In this document: positions 52,301-60,826 of the stretch, one piece after another | How positions within the stretch are numbered: position 1 is the first letter of the stretch | How the letters are laid out: every line of letters starts with the position of its first letter | NCBI GenBank assembly: GCA_001072465.1 | Contig: JVKM01000056.1 | Span: 62,001 to 126,000, forward strand | Source: Xylanimonas cellulosilytica | GTDB taxonomy: Bacteria > Actinomycetota > Actinomycetes > Actinomycetales > Actinomycetaceae | DNA length: 64,000 nucleotides | Direction of reading: 5' to 3' | Notes under the pieces: generated by a model | The model's database searches: none | Told to the model about the DNA's origin: nothing | Seen by the model: only the letters and a program-made list of their open reading frames with translations | Translations under genes and position numbers: made by a program

Positions 52301-52850
52301 GAACGAGACCCTCACGCTCGGTGGCAACGTGTACCGCTTCGACCAGAACGGCTACATGCTGACCGGCTGGGTCTACTGGGATGGCGCGTGGCGCTACCAC
52401 AATGGCGCAGGAGCGCAGGTCACCGGATGGGTCAACCTGGGTGGCTCGTGGTTCTACCTGATGCCAGAGACCGGTGCGATGGTCACCGGCTGGCAGATGG
52501 TGGGAGACAAGTGGTTCTTCTTCGCCTCTAACGGTGTCATGATGACCGGCTGGCTCTACACGGGCGGCGCGTGGTACTACCTGGATCCGTCCGGCGCGAT
52601 GCACACCGGCTGGCTTCAGCTGGGCTCGCACTGGTACCTGATGAGCGACAGTGGCGCCATGACGATCGGATGGAAGCCGCTGGGCAGCACCTGGTACTAC
52701 TTCGGTGCCTCGGGCCAGATGGCCACCGGCTGGCAGCAGATCGGCGGCGTCTGGTACTACTTCGGGACCGGAGGCGACATGTACACGGGCGGCCACTGGA
52801 TTGGGTGGCGCTGGTACACCTTCGGCAGTGACGGACGCTGGCTGGGGTGA
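49302..52850 (+). CDS. Secreted multidomain alpha-L-fucosidase (GH29) with cell-wall-binding repeats
   Basis: Predicted to remove L-fucose from host glycans at the cell surface. The protein is 1182 aa. The signal peptide is at about 1-30 (LAGCAVATALVLAPMSAPSFADA). The GH29 catalytic domain spans about 50-450, with HHDGF at 130-134 and the likely nucleophile D223 in ELWFDMGG. A beta-rich module follows (about 460-575). An Ig-like domain spans about 580-668, an F5/8 type C (CBM32-like) domain 674-826 with NPWWEVDLGE, a second Ig-like domain about 840-945, and a Pro-Asp-Pro-Thr linker to about 980. About eight 20-residue TGW...WYY repeats run to the end and resemble choline/glucan-binding repeats. 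The GTG start has AAAGGAC upstream. It converges on the kinase gene. Confidence 0.9.
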   Translation: MNLKRMLAGCAVATALVLAPMSAPSFADAAPAPTGVPAAVPLSSTPKIAKWQELQYGMFMHFGVYSVYGGYYNGHRQGMGYPEQIKAWENIPTDDYLLKAKDLAANFDASAICKTVHDSGMKYLMITSKHHDGFAMWDTKTTDYNIVKQSKYGKDPMKELSTECNKLGVKLAFYFSIIDWTKQTPEPYGNVNPIDEDLMTTVIKPQLTELLTNYGPIAELWFDMGGPTAEQSQRMAQWVHELQPETMVNSRVWNKAGDFEVGGDNSVTTDFHMGPWESIRSIYPACWGYCSWANRDDNAKSYKERELVNNLIGTVASGGQFAYNIGPKGDGTIEAFDAGVVTEVGQWMQRHPDAITGARPTWYPAPAWGKVMTKGNDLYFFPELWSPGKTLTLPSVGGHVTAVTVDGTDRSLEFTQDGTTLTVTMSGENPEPNLRPVVKVSFDAAPTYVPTQTVTAVDGATISSEQFFGRASALRYSGAQAYDAYLVNKTDKAITDLALKFSGNFDASTTYKITLGTTSIEVTGAQIEAGEVGEGLSLEPGKVTPLRLELAHPSYYANPIGLRSVSATLHVYGENAATQPPVIATDPSSVSVKAGESATFTVVASGRPAATIQWYRVPKGASEGTAIPDATNAMYTLTTTLEDDGAQFYAVATNANGSTTSQRATLTVTKGSDNLALNKTATMSSTGWGGTASRAVDGNTDGVWDNGSVAHTGKQANPWWEVDLGETHPLGVVNVWNRSSSDNCQGISCDQRLHDFWVVASETRLDASFNPATAGAVDGVHMIKVDGVGGRPSAVDFEGFDARFIRVIQPTEFGEFALAEVEAFAAAAPTPDPGDQEPPVIKPLTVTASPAEDAQISGDGAFRTVTAKEGTQVTIKAEASGKPAPTLFWQIKREGSDSWAIIEEENGPELTLTIDGENNGSVIRVMAMNEAGFAESGLVTLALAEEPAPEPEPSPDPTPDPAPTPDPTPDPAPAPDHTVGTWMNDGAGWWWKISAGGYAKNETLTLGGNVYRFDQNGYMLTGWVYWDGAWRYHNGAGAQVTGWVNLGGSWFYLMPETGAMVTGWQMVGDKWFFFASNGVMMTGWLYTGGAWYYLDPSGAMHTGWLQLGSHWYLMSDSGAMTIGWKPLGSTWYYFGASGQMATGWQQIGGVWYYFGTGGDMYTGGHWIGWRWYTFGSDGRWLG

Positions 52851-52894
52851 TGCTCAGCTGAGAGCCGGGAGATAACAACTCCCGTCCGCACGCA

Positions 52895-52931
52895 GTGGGG
52901 GTGGAGTTCCAATCGGAACGTCCACCCCCAC
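52895..52931. terminator. Bidirectional terminator between the fucosidase and histidine kinase genes
   Basis: The arms 52895-52910 and 52915-52931 pair over 16 bases with one bulged G; the core is GTGGGGGTGGA with TCCACCCCCAC, and the loop is AATC. It lies between the convergent stops. Confidence 0.75.
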
Positions 52932-52956
52932 CGTCGTGTTGTGCGTGTGCGTCTGG

Positions 52957-54603
52957 TCAGCCCTCAAGCGGAGCGATCCACCGGATCTGGGTGCCCACCC
53001 CGCCCTCGCCGCTGCCGGCATCGAACGAGCCGCGGTGTCGTCGTGCACGTTCCGCCATGTTTGCCAAGCCGGAGTTGCGGGTACGTGATGGGTCGATGCC
53101 ACGACCGTCGTCGGTGATCGTGATGCGCACGCGCCCCGATTTGCCCCGCCCCGACACATCGACGCACACGGCCGCTGCGGTCGCGTGGGCGTGGCGGGCG
53201 ATATTAGACAGGCCTTCGCGCACGATCGCAACGACATCGTCGGACAGGTCCGGGTCGACGCGACCGTCGAACTCGTCGATGACGATGAGCTCGTTATCCA
53301 GGTCCGAGTTGATGGCGCTGCCGTCAAGCGTGATGAGCAGCGAGGGCGCAAAACCGAGGGCGGAACGCGTCAGCGACGATTCGCGGCGGATTCTCTCCAC
53401 CAGGCCGACGGCCTTGTCGCGCTCGCGTAGGTTGTGCACAATCGTGCGGATCTGACGCACGGCCTCGTCGATTGAGGCGAGCGACGAATCGATGAGGGAC
53501 TCGAGGGCAGCCGGGTCCGTCTGGCCTGCAGCGACCTTCTGCTTGGCCGCATCCAGGGCCATGCCGGTCGCAAACAGCTGCTGGATGGCAAAGTCGTGGA
53601 GGTCGCGCCCGATACGGTCGCGCTCGTCTAGCAGTGCGGCCACGTCCTGCGCGTGGCGAGCCGACGCGAGCTCGAGGGCGAGCGTGGCCTGGGAAGCGAG
53701 GGATTCCGCGAGCGAAAGCTCGGAACTGTCGAACTCGGGGGCGCCAATCTGGCGCAGCAGGATGAGCACACCGGAGGAGACGCCACGCGAACGCAGGGGC
53801 GCGTACAGGGCCGATCCGAAGGCGGCCAGCTGGGGAACTCGCATGGTCTGTGCGCGAGACATGGAGTCCACAATCATGCCGGTACCTTCGTGCAACACGC
53901 TCATTGCGCGTCCCTCCGGAGGGAACGTGATGCCCAGGAGGCTCGATGCGTTCTTTCCGTCGACGATTTCGGCAGCCCACGTGTCGCCGACGGACTGCAG
54001 GACGATGATGGCGGTGTCCGCGTGGGACACTTCGCGCACGGTCTTGGCAATGAGCTCGAGCGCCTCCTCCTCATCGGCGCCCTCCAGCATGGTGGTCGTC
54101 AGCGACTGAGAGGCGCTGATCCACCGCTCGGTGCGCTTCGAGTCCGCGTACAGGTGCGCGTTTTCAACGGCGATGCCAGCGGCGGGTGCGAGCGCGCTGA
54201 GGACGGCGGCATCGGCGGACGAATACCCGCCCGCCTTCCCACACAGGTACAGGCGTCCGTAGACCTGCTCGTGTACGAGGATCGAGACGCCCAGGAACGG
54301 GGGAGTGGAAGCGGGCAGATCAAGGTCGGGTGCGTCCGACGGCGAGTTGACGAGGAGAGGCACGCTCGCGGGAATCGCCGTCATGAGAGACTCGGGCACC
54401 TCGGGGATCGGGCCGTCCTCGTGGAACTCGAGTTGCAGGGTGGTGGCCCCCCACGTGTCGAGGACGGAGAGGGTGGCGTGCGGAGACGACGTCAGGGCGC
54501 AGGCCTGGTCCACGAAGTTTTGCAGGCCTGCCTTCAAGTCCAGGGAGCTGGTGAGGTCCAGGGCCGCTTTCAGCAGCGTGAAGTCTGTAGAGTCGGTGCT
54601 CAT
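52957..54603 (-). CDS. GAF-domain sensor histidine kinase (DosS/DevS-like)
   Basis: A 548-aa soluble two-component kinase. Two GAF-like domains occupy about residues 20-165 (FLGVSILVHEQVYGRLYLCGK, APAAGIAVENAHLY) and 185-320. The HisKA_3 phosphorylation helix has H336 in DRIGRDLHDFAIQQL, and a C-terminal HATPase has EGLSNIARHA and TDDGRGIDPSRTRNSGLANMAERA. This architecture and the GAF sequence resemble DosS/DosT. I see no histidine directly before the FLGV strand, so heme binding cannot be assumed. The start overlaps the cydC stop by four bases (ATGA), placing it in the cydDC transcript, with AGGAGGAACA before it. Confidence 0.85.
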   Translation of the reverse strand: MSTDSTDFTLLKAALDLTSSLDLKAGLQNFVDQACALTSSPHATLSVLDTWGATTLQLEFHEDGPIPEVPESLMTAIPASVPLLVNSPSDAPDLDLPASTPPFLGVSILVHEQVYGRLYLCGKAGGYSSADAAVLSALAPAAGIAVENAHLYADSKRTERWISASQSLTTTMLEGADEEEALELIAKTVREVSHADTAIIVLQSVGDTWAAEIVDGKNASSLLGITFPPEGRAMSVLHEGTGMIVDSMSRAQTMRVPQLAAFGSALYAPLRSRGVSSGVLILLRQIGAPEFDSSELSLAESLASQATLALELASARHAQDVAALLDERDRIGRDLHDFAIQQLFATGMALDAAKQKVAAGQTDPAALESLIDSSLASIDEAVRQIRTIVHNLRERDKAVGLVERIRRESSLTRSALGFAPSLLITLDGSAINSDLDNELIVIDEFDGRVDPDLSDDVVAIVREGLSNIARHAHATAAAVCVDVSGRGKSGRVRITITDDGRGIDPSRTRNSGLANMAERARRHRGSFDAGSGEGGVGTQIRWIAPLEG

Positions 54604-56354
54604 TGTTCCTCCTGGTTCAGGGCCCAGCGGTAGGTGGGCAGGGCCTGCAGGACCTCGTCGTGTGTGCCGCGCGCGGCGATCGTCGCGCACTGGCCGGGCT
54701 CGGGCGCGGCCAGGACAATGACGTGATCGGCCTGGTCCAGGGCGCTCAAGCGGTGGGTGACCACCAGGGTAGCCCGGTCGGGCGAGCGCGTCAGCAACGT
54801 TTCCATGAGGCGGTCGGCCGTCGCCGCGTCGAGGTGTTCGGAGGCCTCGTCGAGAGCCATGATCGGGGCGGGAGCGGCGAGAGCCCTGGCCATGAGAAGG
54901 CGGCGGCGCTCGCCGCCAGACACGGTCGTGCCTCCGGAGCCGATCACGGTGTCGAGTCCATCGGGCAGGGACTGGAGCCACTGTGCGAGGCCGGCTTGGG
55001 CCAGGAGTTCCGACGCCTCGTCCCGGGTGAGAGACGCGCGGGCGACCCGCAGGTTTTCGTAGATGGTGGTGGCGAAGACGTGCGCGTCCTCGGCAGTCAT
55101 CGTGATGCGCGAGGTCAGCTGGTCACGGTCAGCTCCCCACGCGGGAACGCCGTTGATCAGAGCGCTGCCCGACTTGGGCGGGATGATCCCCGTGAGGGTC
55201 GCCAGCAGCGTCGTCTTCCCGATGCCCGAAGGGCCGACAATCGCGAGCGACGATCCGGGGCGCAACGTGAGCGAGATACCTGTTGCGAGCGTCGGGCCTC
55301 CCGGCCACCCAATGGCGAGATCGCGTGCCTCGATGACGGTGGCTCCCTCCGGGATGTCGTGGGGCTGCGCCGGTGCCTCCTCGTCCAGGAGCGAACAGAT
55401 GCGCGTCGCGGCCTGGGCGCTGCGCACAAGCTGGGAGGCAGCGGGCGTCAGCTCGGCGACCCCCTCGAAGGAGGACAGCGGGACGAGGACGATGACAGCC
55501 AGGAGGACCTGAGCGAGGGCCCCCGACGTCGTCTGCGGGATCCCGATCAGGAGGGCGCCGATCACCGCGACGCCCATCGCACACACGTCAAGGCCTCGCG
55601 CGAAGGCGGACAGGCGCGCCGAGCGGGCCAGAGCGGCGCTCAGGGCAGCCTCGGAATCGCCGAGCGAGCGGCGCGCGCGATCCAGCGTGCCCGCCATCGA
55701 CAGCTCGGTGGCGCCCTCGAGGATCGCGAGTGAGGTCGCTGCGATATCGGTGCGAGCCTCGGCGCCCTGACTTTCGGCCATGCGCACCGAGCGGGCGATG
55801 AGGGCCGGGGCGATGACGCCCGAGACGACGAGGCTGATCGCCAGGATGAGGCCCGCTGCCGGGGAAATGATCGTGATGACGCCGACCGTGCCAACCCCGA
55901 CGATTGCCGCAACGAGCGCCGGCAGGAGAGTCTTGACGACGACGTTGCCGACCTCATCAACGTCGGCTCCCGCGCGGGTCATGAGATCGCCGCGTCGCAG
56001 CGTCGACAGCTTCGTGCCGGGAGCTGTGGCCAACTCGTCGTACAGGTTGTTACGGAGGCTATCCATGCCCGTCAGCGCGACCTTGTGGGAGGCCAGGCGC
56101 GACAGGTAGCGAGCGAGGGCGCGCGAGACGCCGAACAGTCGGACCGAGGTGGCGGCGACCGTCAGGTAGAGCACCGGGGGTTGCTGGGAGGCGCGTGCGA
56201 TGAGCCAGGCGGCGGTGCCGCCGAGAGCGATTGCAGCGCTGAGGGCGGTGACGCCGAGAAGCAACGACAGAGCGAAACCCGAGCGCGAGACTTTGAGCAT
56301 GGAGATGCATCGGCGCAGCGCAGCGGATTCGGAGCGGGTGAGAAAGAGCTTCAT
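54600..56354 (-). CDS. cydC: ABC transporter CydC, cytochrome bd biogenesis
   Basis: One half of the heterodimeric CydDC exporter required for cytochrome bd assembly (exports thiols/reductant or handles heme). The protein is 584 aa. An N-terminal membrane domain with six segments spans about 1-310. The ATPase has Walker A VGPSGIGKTTL (K380), signature VSGGERRRLL, Walker B IMALDEASEHLD and H-loop THRL. ATG at 56354 overlaps the cydD stop; the kinase gene overlaps its own stop. Confidence 0.92.
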   Translation of the reverse strand: MKLFLTRSESAALRRCISMLKVSRSGFALSLLLGVTALSAAIALGGTAAWLIARASQQPPVLYLTVAATSVRLFGVSRALARYLSRLASHKVALTGMDSLRNNLYDELATAPGTKLSTLRRGDLMTRAGADVDEVGNVVVKTLLPALVAAIVGVGTVGVITIISPAAGLILAISLVVSGVIAPALIARSVRMAESQGAEARTDIAATSLAILEGATELSMAGTLDRARRSLGDSEAALSAALARSARLSAFARGLDVCAMGVAVIGALLIGIPQTTSGALAQVLLAVIVLVPLSSFEGVAELTPAASQLVRSAQAATRICSLLDEEAPAQPHDIPEGATVIEARDLAIGWPGGPTLATGISLTLRPGSSLAIVGPSGIGKTTLLATLTGIIPPKSGSALINGVPAWGADRDQLTSRITMTAEDAHVFATTIYENLRVARASLTRDEASELLAQAGLAQWLQSLPDGLDTVIGSGGTTVSGGERRRLLMARALAAPAPIMALDEASEHLDAATADRLMETLLTRSPDRATLVVTHRLSALDQADHVIVLAAPEPGQCATIAARGTHDEVLQALPTYRWALNQEEQ

Positions 56355-58027
56355 GCGCGTGCCTCCTCGTCAGCGGCCGAGCGAACGTCGATGACAGCAT
56401 CAGCTGCCTCCATCATGGCTGCGCGGTGCGCGATGACGATGACGGTGCGTCCCGCGTCCCGCATCGCGTTGATGGCGCGCACGACGGTTTCTTCGCTGAC
56501 GGCATCCAAGTGGGCGGTCGGTTCGTCGAGGATGACGATCTGGGAGTGGGCGGCGAGCGCGCGTGTGAGCGCCAGGCGCTGGCGCTGACCGACGGACAGG
56601 CCGACGCCGCCGGAGCCGATGACACTGTTCCATCCCTCGGGGGTGGTGGCCACAACGGTATCGAAGCCGGTCGCCTGAGCCGCGGCGGTCAGGGCGTCGA
56701 GGGGCAGATCGCCCATGTTGTCCAGGATCGTACCGGGAACCAGCGTGGGGGATTGCGGAACCCACGAGATCTGGCGACGCCAGCTGGCAGGATCGATATC
56801 CGACAGGGCGATCTCGTCGTCGGTCGATGCCGAGGCCGACTGGCGCAGGGCGATCCGGCCCGCATCCGGGGCCATGTCGGCCAGCAGGCACGACACGATT
56901 GTCGACTTGCCGGCGCCGGAAGGACCGGACAGAGCCGTCACGAGGCCCGGTGCGATAATGCCCGTGGTCGGGGCGGGAGCCCATGCGCCACGAGCACGCA
57001 CGCCGACGCCGTCCAGAACGATGTCGGTGTGTGTCATGTCGGGGCACGCGCCGCTTCCCGGGGAGGTAACAGCCTCGGCCTCTTCGATGATGTCGAAAGC
57101 GGCCTTCGAGGCTGTCACGCCGTTCGCTGACGCGTGGAACTGCGCGCCGACCTGGCGCAGAGGCTCGAATACCTCGGGCGCAAGCATGATGACCGCGAGG
57201 CCGTGGAACAGCGAAATGTTGCCAAACACGAGGCGCATGCCGACCTCGACAGCCACGAGAGCCACCGACAGGGTCGTGAGAAACTCGAGCACGCCGCCTG
57301 ACAGGAACGCGACGCGAAGCGTGGCCATCGTGGCCTTCGTATTCGCGGCACCCAGAGCGTGCAGGTGTGTGCGCGGTGCCTTTTCGCGTCCGAGACCGCG
57401 GAGCGTGGGAAGACCCGACATGAGGTCGAGGAGCTGGGCGGTCAGGCGCTTCATCGACGCGAGCTTGTCCTCCGAGGCCGCCTGCGTAAAACGCCCGATG
57501 AGAATCATGAAGATCGGGATCAGAGGGATAACGATGAGGGCGATGAGCGCGGACCAGAAGTCGAGCAGAAGAATGACGCCGAGGGCCGCCGGGGTCACCG
57601 TGCACACGAGGACGAGCTGGGGCAGGAAGGACACGAAGTAGGGGCGCAGATCCTCGAGCCCGGTCGACAGCAGGGTCGTCGTCTCCGCGCCCTTGGTCGC
57701 CCTCCAACGAGGCCCCAGCGTGACGCTTGCATCGACGACGCGTCCGCGCAGCTCCCTGACCGCGGCGGCGGCCGCGCGAGTGCTCACCGCCTCACGGGCG
57801 GCGACGATCAGCGCGCGGCAGGCGAACACGGCCGCAATACCCACAATGAAGGGCCAGACGTCGGTGAGGGACGCAGTGCCCGAGACGACGGGGGAGAGGG
57901 CTGCGGAAATGAGAAGCGCCTGGGCGAGAACCAACAGCGCGGTCAACGTCCCCAGAAGGGCCGTCACAGCGATGGGGCCGCGCGCCGAGCGGGCATAACG
58001 CAACAAGCGAGGATCAAAGGGACGCAC
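56351..58027 (-). CDS. cydD: ABC transporter CydD, cytochrome bd biogenesis
   Basis: Partner of CydC, 558 aa. A membrane domain spans about residues 1-310. Its ATPase has Walker A SGPSGAGKSTIV (K374), signature LSVGQRQRLALTRAL and Walker B IVILDEPTAHLD. The start is GTG (MRPFDPRLLRYARSARGP fits CydD N-termini); no good ribosome site precedes it. It is separated from cydB by 115 bases that contain a terminator-like hairpin. Confidence 0.92.
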   Translation of the reverse strand: MRPFDPRLLRYARSARGPIAVTALLGTLTALLVLAQALLISAALSPVVSGTASLTDVWPFIVGIAAVFACRALIVAAREAVSTRAAAAAVRELRGRVVDASVTLGPRWRATKGAETTTLLSTGLEDLRPYFVSFLPQLVLVCTVTPAALGVILLLDFWSALIALIVIPLIPIFMILIGRFTQAASEDKLASMKRLTAQLLDLMSGLPTLRGLGREKAPRTHLHALGAANTKATMATLRVAFLSGGVLEFLTTLSVALVAVEVGMRLVFGNISLFHGLAVIMLAPEVFEPLRQVGAQFHASANGVTASKAAFDIIEEAEAVTSPGSGACPDMTHTDIVLDGVGVRARGAWAPAPTTGIIAPGLVTALSGPSGAGKSTIVSCLLADMAPDAGRIALRQSASASTDDEIALSDIDPASWRRQISWVPQSPTLVPGTILDNMGDLPLDALTAAAQATGFDTVVATTPEGWNSVIGSGGVGLSVGQRQRLALTRALAAHSQIVILDEPTAHLDAVSEETVVRAINAMRDAGRTVIVIAHRAAMMEAADAVIDVRSAADEEARA

Positions 58028-58094
58028 GTATCTATTGTGCCTTAAATCGGCTCGTCATGGGCCAAAGGTCCCCATCCTCGTGGCGTGACAACAA

Positions 58095-58129
58095 ACGCGC
58101 CCGGCCCCTGCATGAGGGACCGGGCGCGT
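58095..58129 (-). terminator. Terminator-like hairpin between cydB and cydD
   Basis: ACGCGCCCGG (58095-58104) pairs with CCGGGCGCGT (58120-58129), with an inner CCCT/AGGG stem. On the minus strand TTTGTTGTCAC follows. It would end cydAB transcripts or attenuate entry into cydDC. Confidence 0.6.
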
Positions 58130-58142
58130 CGTGATGCGAGGA

Positions 58143-59264
58143 TCAGTTGGCGAAGAAGTTTTCGCCCACGCGGATCTTCTTGAGCAGCAGACCCGTCTGC
58201 GTCTCGACGTCCTCGGCGCCCACGCGTGCGCGGAACATCCAGTAGGACCAGAAGACGTAGACCAGAACGATCGGCAGCAGGCAGACAGTCACGATGGTCA
58301 TGACGGTCAGCGTCGACGGGGTCGAGGAGGCCTGATCAATCGTCAGCGAGTACGCGGGGTTGATCGAGGACTTCTGCACGGCCGGGGCCATCGAGGCGAA
58401 CACCCACGCGACAGCGCCGGCGATCGCGACGGAGGAAGCGACGAAGGACCAGCCCTCACGACGCAGCGACGCCTGCGACAGAGCCGTCGACACGATGATG
58501 GCGAGCGCAGCAACCACGAGCGGGATCCACGCCAGAACGTTCGTCGTGTAGGCGAACTGACCCCACACGAGCCAGGCGGCGGCCAGGACAGTCGCGGCGA
58601 TCGTCGCGGGGGCGGCAATCGCGTTGGCGCGGTCGCGGACCTCGCCCGTCGTCTTCAGCGCCAGGAACTGCGCGCCGTGAGCCAGGCACACGGCCATAAC
58701 GGCCAGACCACCCAGGATGGTGTAGGGCGTGAGCAGCGAGAAGAAACCGCCGGTCAGCTGGTGCGTCGCGGTTGCCAGCGACTGGTTGACCAGCGTCGGG
58801 TCAATGACGGTGCCGGTGGCCACGTCAACAACCTCAATGCGCATGCCCTGGACGAAGTTCGCGAAAGCGACGCCGAGCAGGATCGGGACGAGCCACGCGC
58901 TGATCGTGTGCGCCCAGTCCCAGGCGTGACGCCACTTCTCGGTGGCGACCTTGGAGCGCCACTCGAGGGCCATGACGCGGATGATCAGGCAGACGAGGAT
59001 CAGGAACAGGGCGAGGTACATGCCCGAGAACATGGTCGCGTACCACTCGGGGAACGCGGCGAAGGTCGCGCCACCAGCGGTGAGCAGCCACACCTCGTTG
59101 CCGTCCCAGTGGGGGCCGATCGTGCGCACGGTCTGGGTGCGCTCACGGTCGCCCTTGGCGACGAAGGGGAGGAGCATGCCGACGCCGAAGTCGAAGCCCT
59201 CGAGGATCAGGTAGACCGTCCACAGAACGGCGATGAGAATGAACCACAGGATAGACAGAGTCAT
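58143..59264 (-). CDS. cydB: Cytochrome bd oxidase subunit II
   Basis: Membrane subunit of the quinol oxidase, 373 aa with about nine hydrophobic segments. The N-terminus has LWFILIAVLWTVYLILEGFDFGVGMLLPFV and GPHWDGNEVWLLTAGGATFAAFPEWYA, the CydB signature. It starts 14 bases after cydA with AGAGGAAC before the ATG. Confidence 0.95.
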   Translation of the reverse strand: MTLSILWFILIAVLWTVYLILEGFDFGVGMLLPFVAKGDRERTQTVRTIGPHWDGNEVWLLTAGGATFAAFPEWYATMFSGMYLALFLILVCLIIRVMALEWRSKVATEKWRHAWDWAHTISAWLVPILLGVAFANFVQGMRIEVVDVATGTVIDPTLVNQSLATATHQLTGGFFSLLTPYTILGGLAVMAVCLAHGAQFLALKTTGEVRDRANAIAAPATIAATVLAAAWLVWGQFAYTTNVLAWIPLVVAALAIIVSTALSQASLRREGWSFVASSVAIAGAVAWVFASMAPAVQKSSINPAYSLTIDQASSTPSTLTVMTIVTVCLLPIVLVYVFWSYWMFRARVGAEDVETQTGLLLKKIRVGENFFAN

Positions 59265-59278
59265 GATCGGTGTTCCTC

Positions 59279-60826
59279 TCAGTATCCGAAGGACAGGTCG
59301 GCGGGAGCATCGTCCTTAGCCTTGTCGGCCTTCGACGAGTGGATGCCCTCGACGGCGTAGCGCTTCATGAGGATGTACCACATGACGCCGAGGACGCCGT
59401 ACAGCAGGGTGAACAGGATGAGCGAGGTGAGCATCTGGCCAGCGGGAACGTTGGGGGAGATACCCATGTCGGTCATCATGTTGACGGAGCCCAGGTCGGA
59501 GCCTGCGGACAGCGCCTGTAGGTTCGGGACGACAACCCACGGCTGACGACCCATCTCGGTGAAGATCCAGCCGAAGGAAGCGGCTGCGAACGGCAGGGGG
59601 AGGTTGACCAGGGCGAGGACGCTCAGCCACTTGTTGGACGAGGTACGACCGCCGCGGGTGGCCCACAGGCCCCATGCCGCCAGCAGGAAGGCCAGCATGC
59701 CCAGGCCGATCATGAAGCGGAACGACCAGAACGCGACCATCTGCGGAGGACGGAAGTCGTACTGCGAGGCGTCACCGTACTTGGCGGTGAAGTTCGCATC
59801 GGAGTTGAGCAGCTCCACCATGCGCTCCTGGACGTCGGCGACGCCCTCGGAGGTGGCGGTGAAGGAGTTGTGCGACATGAAGGACGCGACGCCGGGGACC
59901 TTGATGAACTGGGTCGGCTGCGCACCGTCATCGCCGAGGGGGCAGGAGCCGAACTGGGCAACGGTGAATGCCGCGCCGTCGGTGTCCATGCAGATGCCTT
60001 CGGCGGCAGCCATCTTCATGGGCTGGACCTCAACCATCTCCTGGCCCTGGATGTGGCCGGAGGCAGCGGTGCCGAGGCCGCCGATGAGGACGGCGGTCAG
60101 GCCGAAGCGGGCGATTGGGCGCCAGACGTTACGCGACTGAGCCATGGCCTCCTCGGAGCCCTCGCGGGCGGTGCGCACCATCCACCAGATGGAGATGCCG
60201 GCAACGAAGGAGCCGGCGACCAGCCAGGCGGAGGTGATGACGTGTGCGTATTCGCTCAGGTACACGCCGGAGGTGATGAGCTCCATGAAGCCGCTCACGC
60301 CGTCGAGCTCGGCGCGGCCAGTCTCGGGGTTGAAGCGGGCGCCCACGGGGTGCTGCATCCATGCGTTGGCCGCGAGGATCCAGGCCGCGGAGAACATGGT
60401 GCCCAGGGCGACGCACCAGATTGTCAGCAGGTGCATGCCCTTGGAGAGGCGGCCCCAGCCGAAGATCCACAGGCCCAGGAAGGTGGACTCGAGGAAGAAG
60501 GCGAGGAGGGCCTCAACGGCCAGGGGGGCGCCGAAGATGTCGCCGACGAAGCGGGAGTATTCGGACCAGTTCATGCCGAACTGGAACTCCTGCACGATAC
60601 CGGTGGCGACACCGAGCGCGAAGTTGATGAGGAGGAGTTTGCCAAAGAAGCGAGTTGCTTGCAGCCAGTATTCCTTGCCGGTGCGGTGCCACGCGGTCTG
60701 CATGATGGCAACCAGCAGGGACAGGCCGATCGTCAGCGGCACGAGGACGAAGTGGTAGACGGTGGTAACACCGAACTGCCATCGTCCGACGGTGACCGCG
60801 TCAAGCGCTGTCTGCGCGAGGGTCAT
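59279..60826 (-). CDS. cydA: Cytochrome bd oxidase subunit I
   Basis: Heme-bearing catalytic subunit of the high-affinity terminal oxidase, 515 aa. The N-terminal RWQFGVTTVYHFVLVPLTIG places H25 at the position of the conserved heme histidine. GRQPWVVVPNLQALSAGS and TEMGRQPW are conserved, and a periplasmic quinol (Q) loop lies near the middle (around VQPMKMAAAEG and QFIKVPGVASFMSH). The ATG at 60826 is chosen from the family N-terminus with GAAGGTCCC before it; a GTG 48 bases further out would add unrelated residues. It heads the cyd region and is divergent from rne. Confidence 0.95.
   Translation of the reverse strand: MTLAQTALDAVTVGRWQFGVTTVYHFVLVPLTIGLSLLVAIMQTAWHRTGKEYWLQATRFFGKLLLINFALGVATGIVQEFQFGMNWSEYSRFVGDIFGAPLAVEALLAFFLESTFLGLWIFGWGRLSKGMHLLTIWCVALGTMFSAAWILAANAWMQHPVGARFNPETGRAELDGVSGFMELITSGVYLSEYAHVITSAWLVAGSFVAGISIWWMVRTAREGSEEAMAQSRNVWRPIARFGLTAVLIGGLGTAASGHIQGQEMVEVQPMKMAAAEGICMDTDGAAFTVAQFGSCPLGDDGAQPTQFIKVPGVASFMSHNSFTATSEGVADVQERMVELLNSDANFTAKYGDASQYDFRPPQMVAFWSFRFMIGLGMLAFLLAAWGLWATRGGRTSSNKWLSVLALVNLPLPFAAASFGWIFTEMGRQPWVVVPNLQALSAGSDLGSVNMMTDMGISPNVPAGQMLTSLILFTLLYGVLGVMWYILMKRYAVEGIHSSKADKAKDDAPADLSFGY

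Noticed and set aside
49248..52796. An 1182-aa open frame antisense to the fucosidase gene
   Set aside because: Mirror of the real gene. The sense frame has a signal peptide, GH29 active site and repeats; the antisense is low-complexity Gly/Val/Arg.
52957..54603. Histidine kinase as a proven heme sensor
   Set aside because: The GAF sequence resembles DosS but I cannot place the heme-ligand histidine; the sensing mode stays open.
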